DNA of 8,211 nucleotides from Fidelibacterota bacterium. GTDB taxonomy: Bacteria > Marinisomatota > Marinisomatia > Marinisomatales > UBA1611. Location: positions 1-8,211 of the forward strand of contig NZKX01000072.1 in the NCBI GenBank assembly GCA_002694025.1. Direction: 5' to 3'. The notes beneath the pieces were generated by a model that made no database searches, had not been told where the DNA came from, and saw nothing but the letters and a program-made list of their open reading frames with translations. Position numbers and translations under genes: made by a program. Shown here piece by piece: positions 6,357 to 8,211 of this stretch (positions are counted from its first letter, which is position 1; each line of letters begins with the position of its first letter).

Positions 6357-7615
6357 GATATTTTATTTTTTCTATAATTTTTGTCTTTTTACTTGACAGT
6401 TCTATATATGCCCAATTTGGTAAAAGAGAAAAAACATTGCAAAGCAAAGTAAACAAATTTTCCTTATCATCATTCTCACATGCAAGTAATATAGATTCAT
6501 TAGAGGTCGTTATCTTTTTAGAAATTCCATACTCGATTTTACAATTTGTAAAGAAAAAGAATCATTATTCAGCATATTACCAAGCTTCGATCTTTGCCAA
6601 AGACATTAATGGTATGCAAATAAGTCAGTCAGTATGGAGAGACTCAATAGTTGTTGTTGACTATCTTAACACAAAATCTTGGACTTTAAATAGAAAGCAT
6701 TTTTCATCTTTTAATATCTCTAAAATCGGAGAGTTTGAAATTTTTGGTGAATTGCAAGATCTTGACACAAGAAAAAAAGGGGTTAAGAGAGAAAAGTTAA
6801 AATACCAATTTGAAGATAACACTTCGGCTTTGGTCTCGTCAATATTTCTATTGGATCTTGAAGGGGAATGGGGATTTAAAAATGGTAAAATACCTACCCA
6901 TGGGAAAGTTGTAAAAGAATTAGGGCAAGGTGTTGAATTAAATATAACTGGTTTTGTAAAAAGTTCACCATATGATATAGAGGTGCTTTTGACTAATGGG
7001 ACTGTAAATGATTCTTTGATCTTTGACTCGACCTATCAAAACAGTGAAGGGTTTTTCAATGAATATTTTTTTATTAAATCAATAAGTTTGAACGCGTTGA
7101 AAAATGATTTTTCTATTTTTCTTAGGCAAGATAAAAAAACTTTTCAAAAAAATATTAGTTTTTCAAAATTTAAAACTGGAATTTCTAGCTACATAACTAA
7201 CATCGACTTAGCGCTCAAGCAAATGAAATATATTATTGATGATGATCATCATGGGAAGTCAAAAAGAAGATTAAAAAAAGATAAAGAAAATCACTTTTAT
7301 GCTCTTTGGAAAAAAATGGATCCCACGCCTAGTACTGAACATAATGAGTTAATGGAAGAATATTATAGGCGAGTTTCTTACTCTAATGAGAATTTTGATG
7401 GTTGGAAAGATGGGTGGGAGACAGATCGAGGAATGATATACATACTTTTCGGTCCTCCGGATCAAGTCGAACGTACAAACCCTTCCATGGCAAATTCAAC
7501 TCTTTATCAAGTATGGTCTTATTACAAAATAAATAAACAATTTGTTTTTAAAGACCAGAACGGTTTTGGTGATTTCAGGCTAGAATCTCCTATGAATGGA
7601 TTTGGATTAAGGTAA
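6353..7615 (+). CDS. Secreted GWxTD-domain protein
   Basis: 420-residue exported protein of the GWxTD family, whose molecular function is not known to me. Residues 1-20 are a signal peptide (MRYF, hydrophobic core, SSIYA) with likely cleavage before Gln21; no lipobox Cys is seen. Residues about 25-280 are beta-rich and not recognised. The C-terminal family domain begins near residue 285: the phrase FYALWKKMDPTPSTEHNEL and EEYYRRVSYSNENF precede the namesake G-W-E-T-D at 354-358, followed by RGMIYILFGPPDQVER and a closing W-x-Y strand region. The start at 6353 is chosen because ATG there overlaps the propeller stop as ATGA, AAAAGGGA at 6342-6349 lies just upstream, and the signal peptide begins directly. 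An in-frame ATG at 6338 would add only MEKGF. Translational coupling to the propeller gene suggests that the two products act together in the periplasm or outer membrane. mreB begins 86 bases downstream. Confidence 0.88.
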   Translation: MRYFIFSIIFVFLLDSSIYAQFGKREKTLQSKVNKFSLSSFSHASNIDSLEVVIFLEIPYSILQFVKKKNHYSAYYQASIFAKDINGMQISQSVWRDSIVVVDYLNTKSWTLNRKHFSSFNISKIGEFEIFGELQDLDTRKKGVKREKLKYQFEDNTSALVSSIFLLDLEGEWGFKNGKIPTHGKVVKELGQGVELNITGFVKSSPYDIEVLLTNGTVNDSLIFDSTYQNSEGFFNEYFFIKSISLNALKNDFSIFLRQDKKTFQKNISFSKFKTGISSYITNIDLALKQMKYIIDDDHHGKSKRRLKKDKENHFYALWKKMDPTPSTEHNELMEEYYRRVSYSNENFDGWKDGWETDRGMIYILFGPPDQVERTNPSMANSTLYQVWSYYKINKQFVFKDQNGFGDFRLESPMNGFGLR

Positions 7616-7689
7616 GTTGGAGGTATAAAAATAAATTTAAAGTAAAAATTATAGGTTTTCACTAAATTAATATTCTATATGTTAAGTAA

Positions 7690-8211
<522 letters not shown>

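Noticed and set aside
7239..7252. 14-base perfect palindrome ATGATGATCATCAT
   Set aside because: It lies inside the GWxTD coding region and follows from a GAT/CAT codon run encoding Asp and His; no reason to see a regulatory site.

Overview
The window is AT-rich (roughly 30 % G+C by eye), and every convincing gene reads left to right. A TonB-dependent receptor with a carboxypeptidase-regulatory-like N-terminal domain implies a Gram-negative envelope. A GWxTD-domain protein, a family I know mainly from the Bacteroidota/Ignavibacteria/Marinimicrobia (FCB) side of the tree, and a large secreted propeller protein fit the same group. Purine-rich AAGGA-type ribosome sites precede several genes, which argues mildly against a typical flavobacterium. 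My best guess is a marine, streamlined FCB bacterium such as Candidatus Marinimicrobia (SAR406). This is inference from gene content; there is no rRNA marker here.

Layout: (1) A lone outer-membrane TonB-dependent receptor (183-2300) has a TTG start overlapped by a 5-codon upstream reading frame, and an AT-rich inverted repeat follows its stop. (2) A textbook thioredoxin/thioredoxin reductase pair (trxA 2583-2909, trxB 2928-3848) is followed by a candidate terminator nested in a larger inverted repeat. (3) An ABC-type ATPase domain protein (3923-4669) has an intact Walker A but altered Q-loop, signature, catalytic-Glu and switch-His positions, and a very basic tail. It has no permease beside it. 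(4) A secreted multi-blade beta-propeller protein (4692-6356) overlaps by ATGA a secreted GWxTD-domain protein (6353-7615). (5) The first 170 codons of mreB, the rod-shape actin homologue, run off the right edge from 7702.

How they work together: trxA and trxB form a complete NADPH-to-disulfide reduction chain in the cytoplasm. The right half looks like an envelope or morphology neighbourhood: an ATPase-like cytoplasmic protein, two translationally coupled exported proteins of unknown function, and the MreB filament gene. The coupling of the propeller and GWxTD genes is visible in the sequence. Any functional link to the ABC-like protein or to MreB is inference from position only. I see no tRNA, rRNA, CRISPR array, insertion sequence or attachment site. 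No gap between genes exceeds 300 bases.
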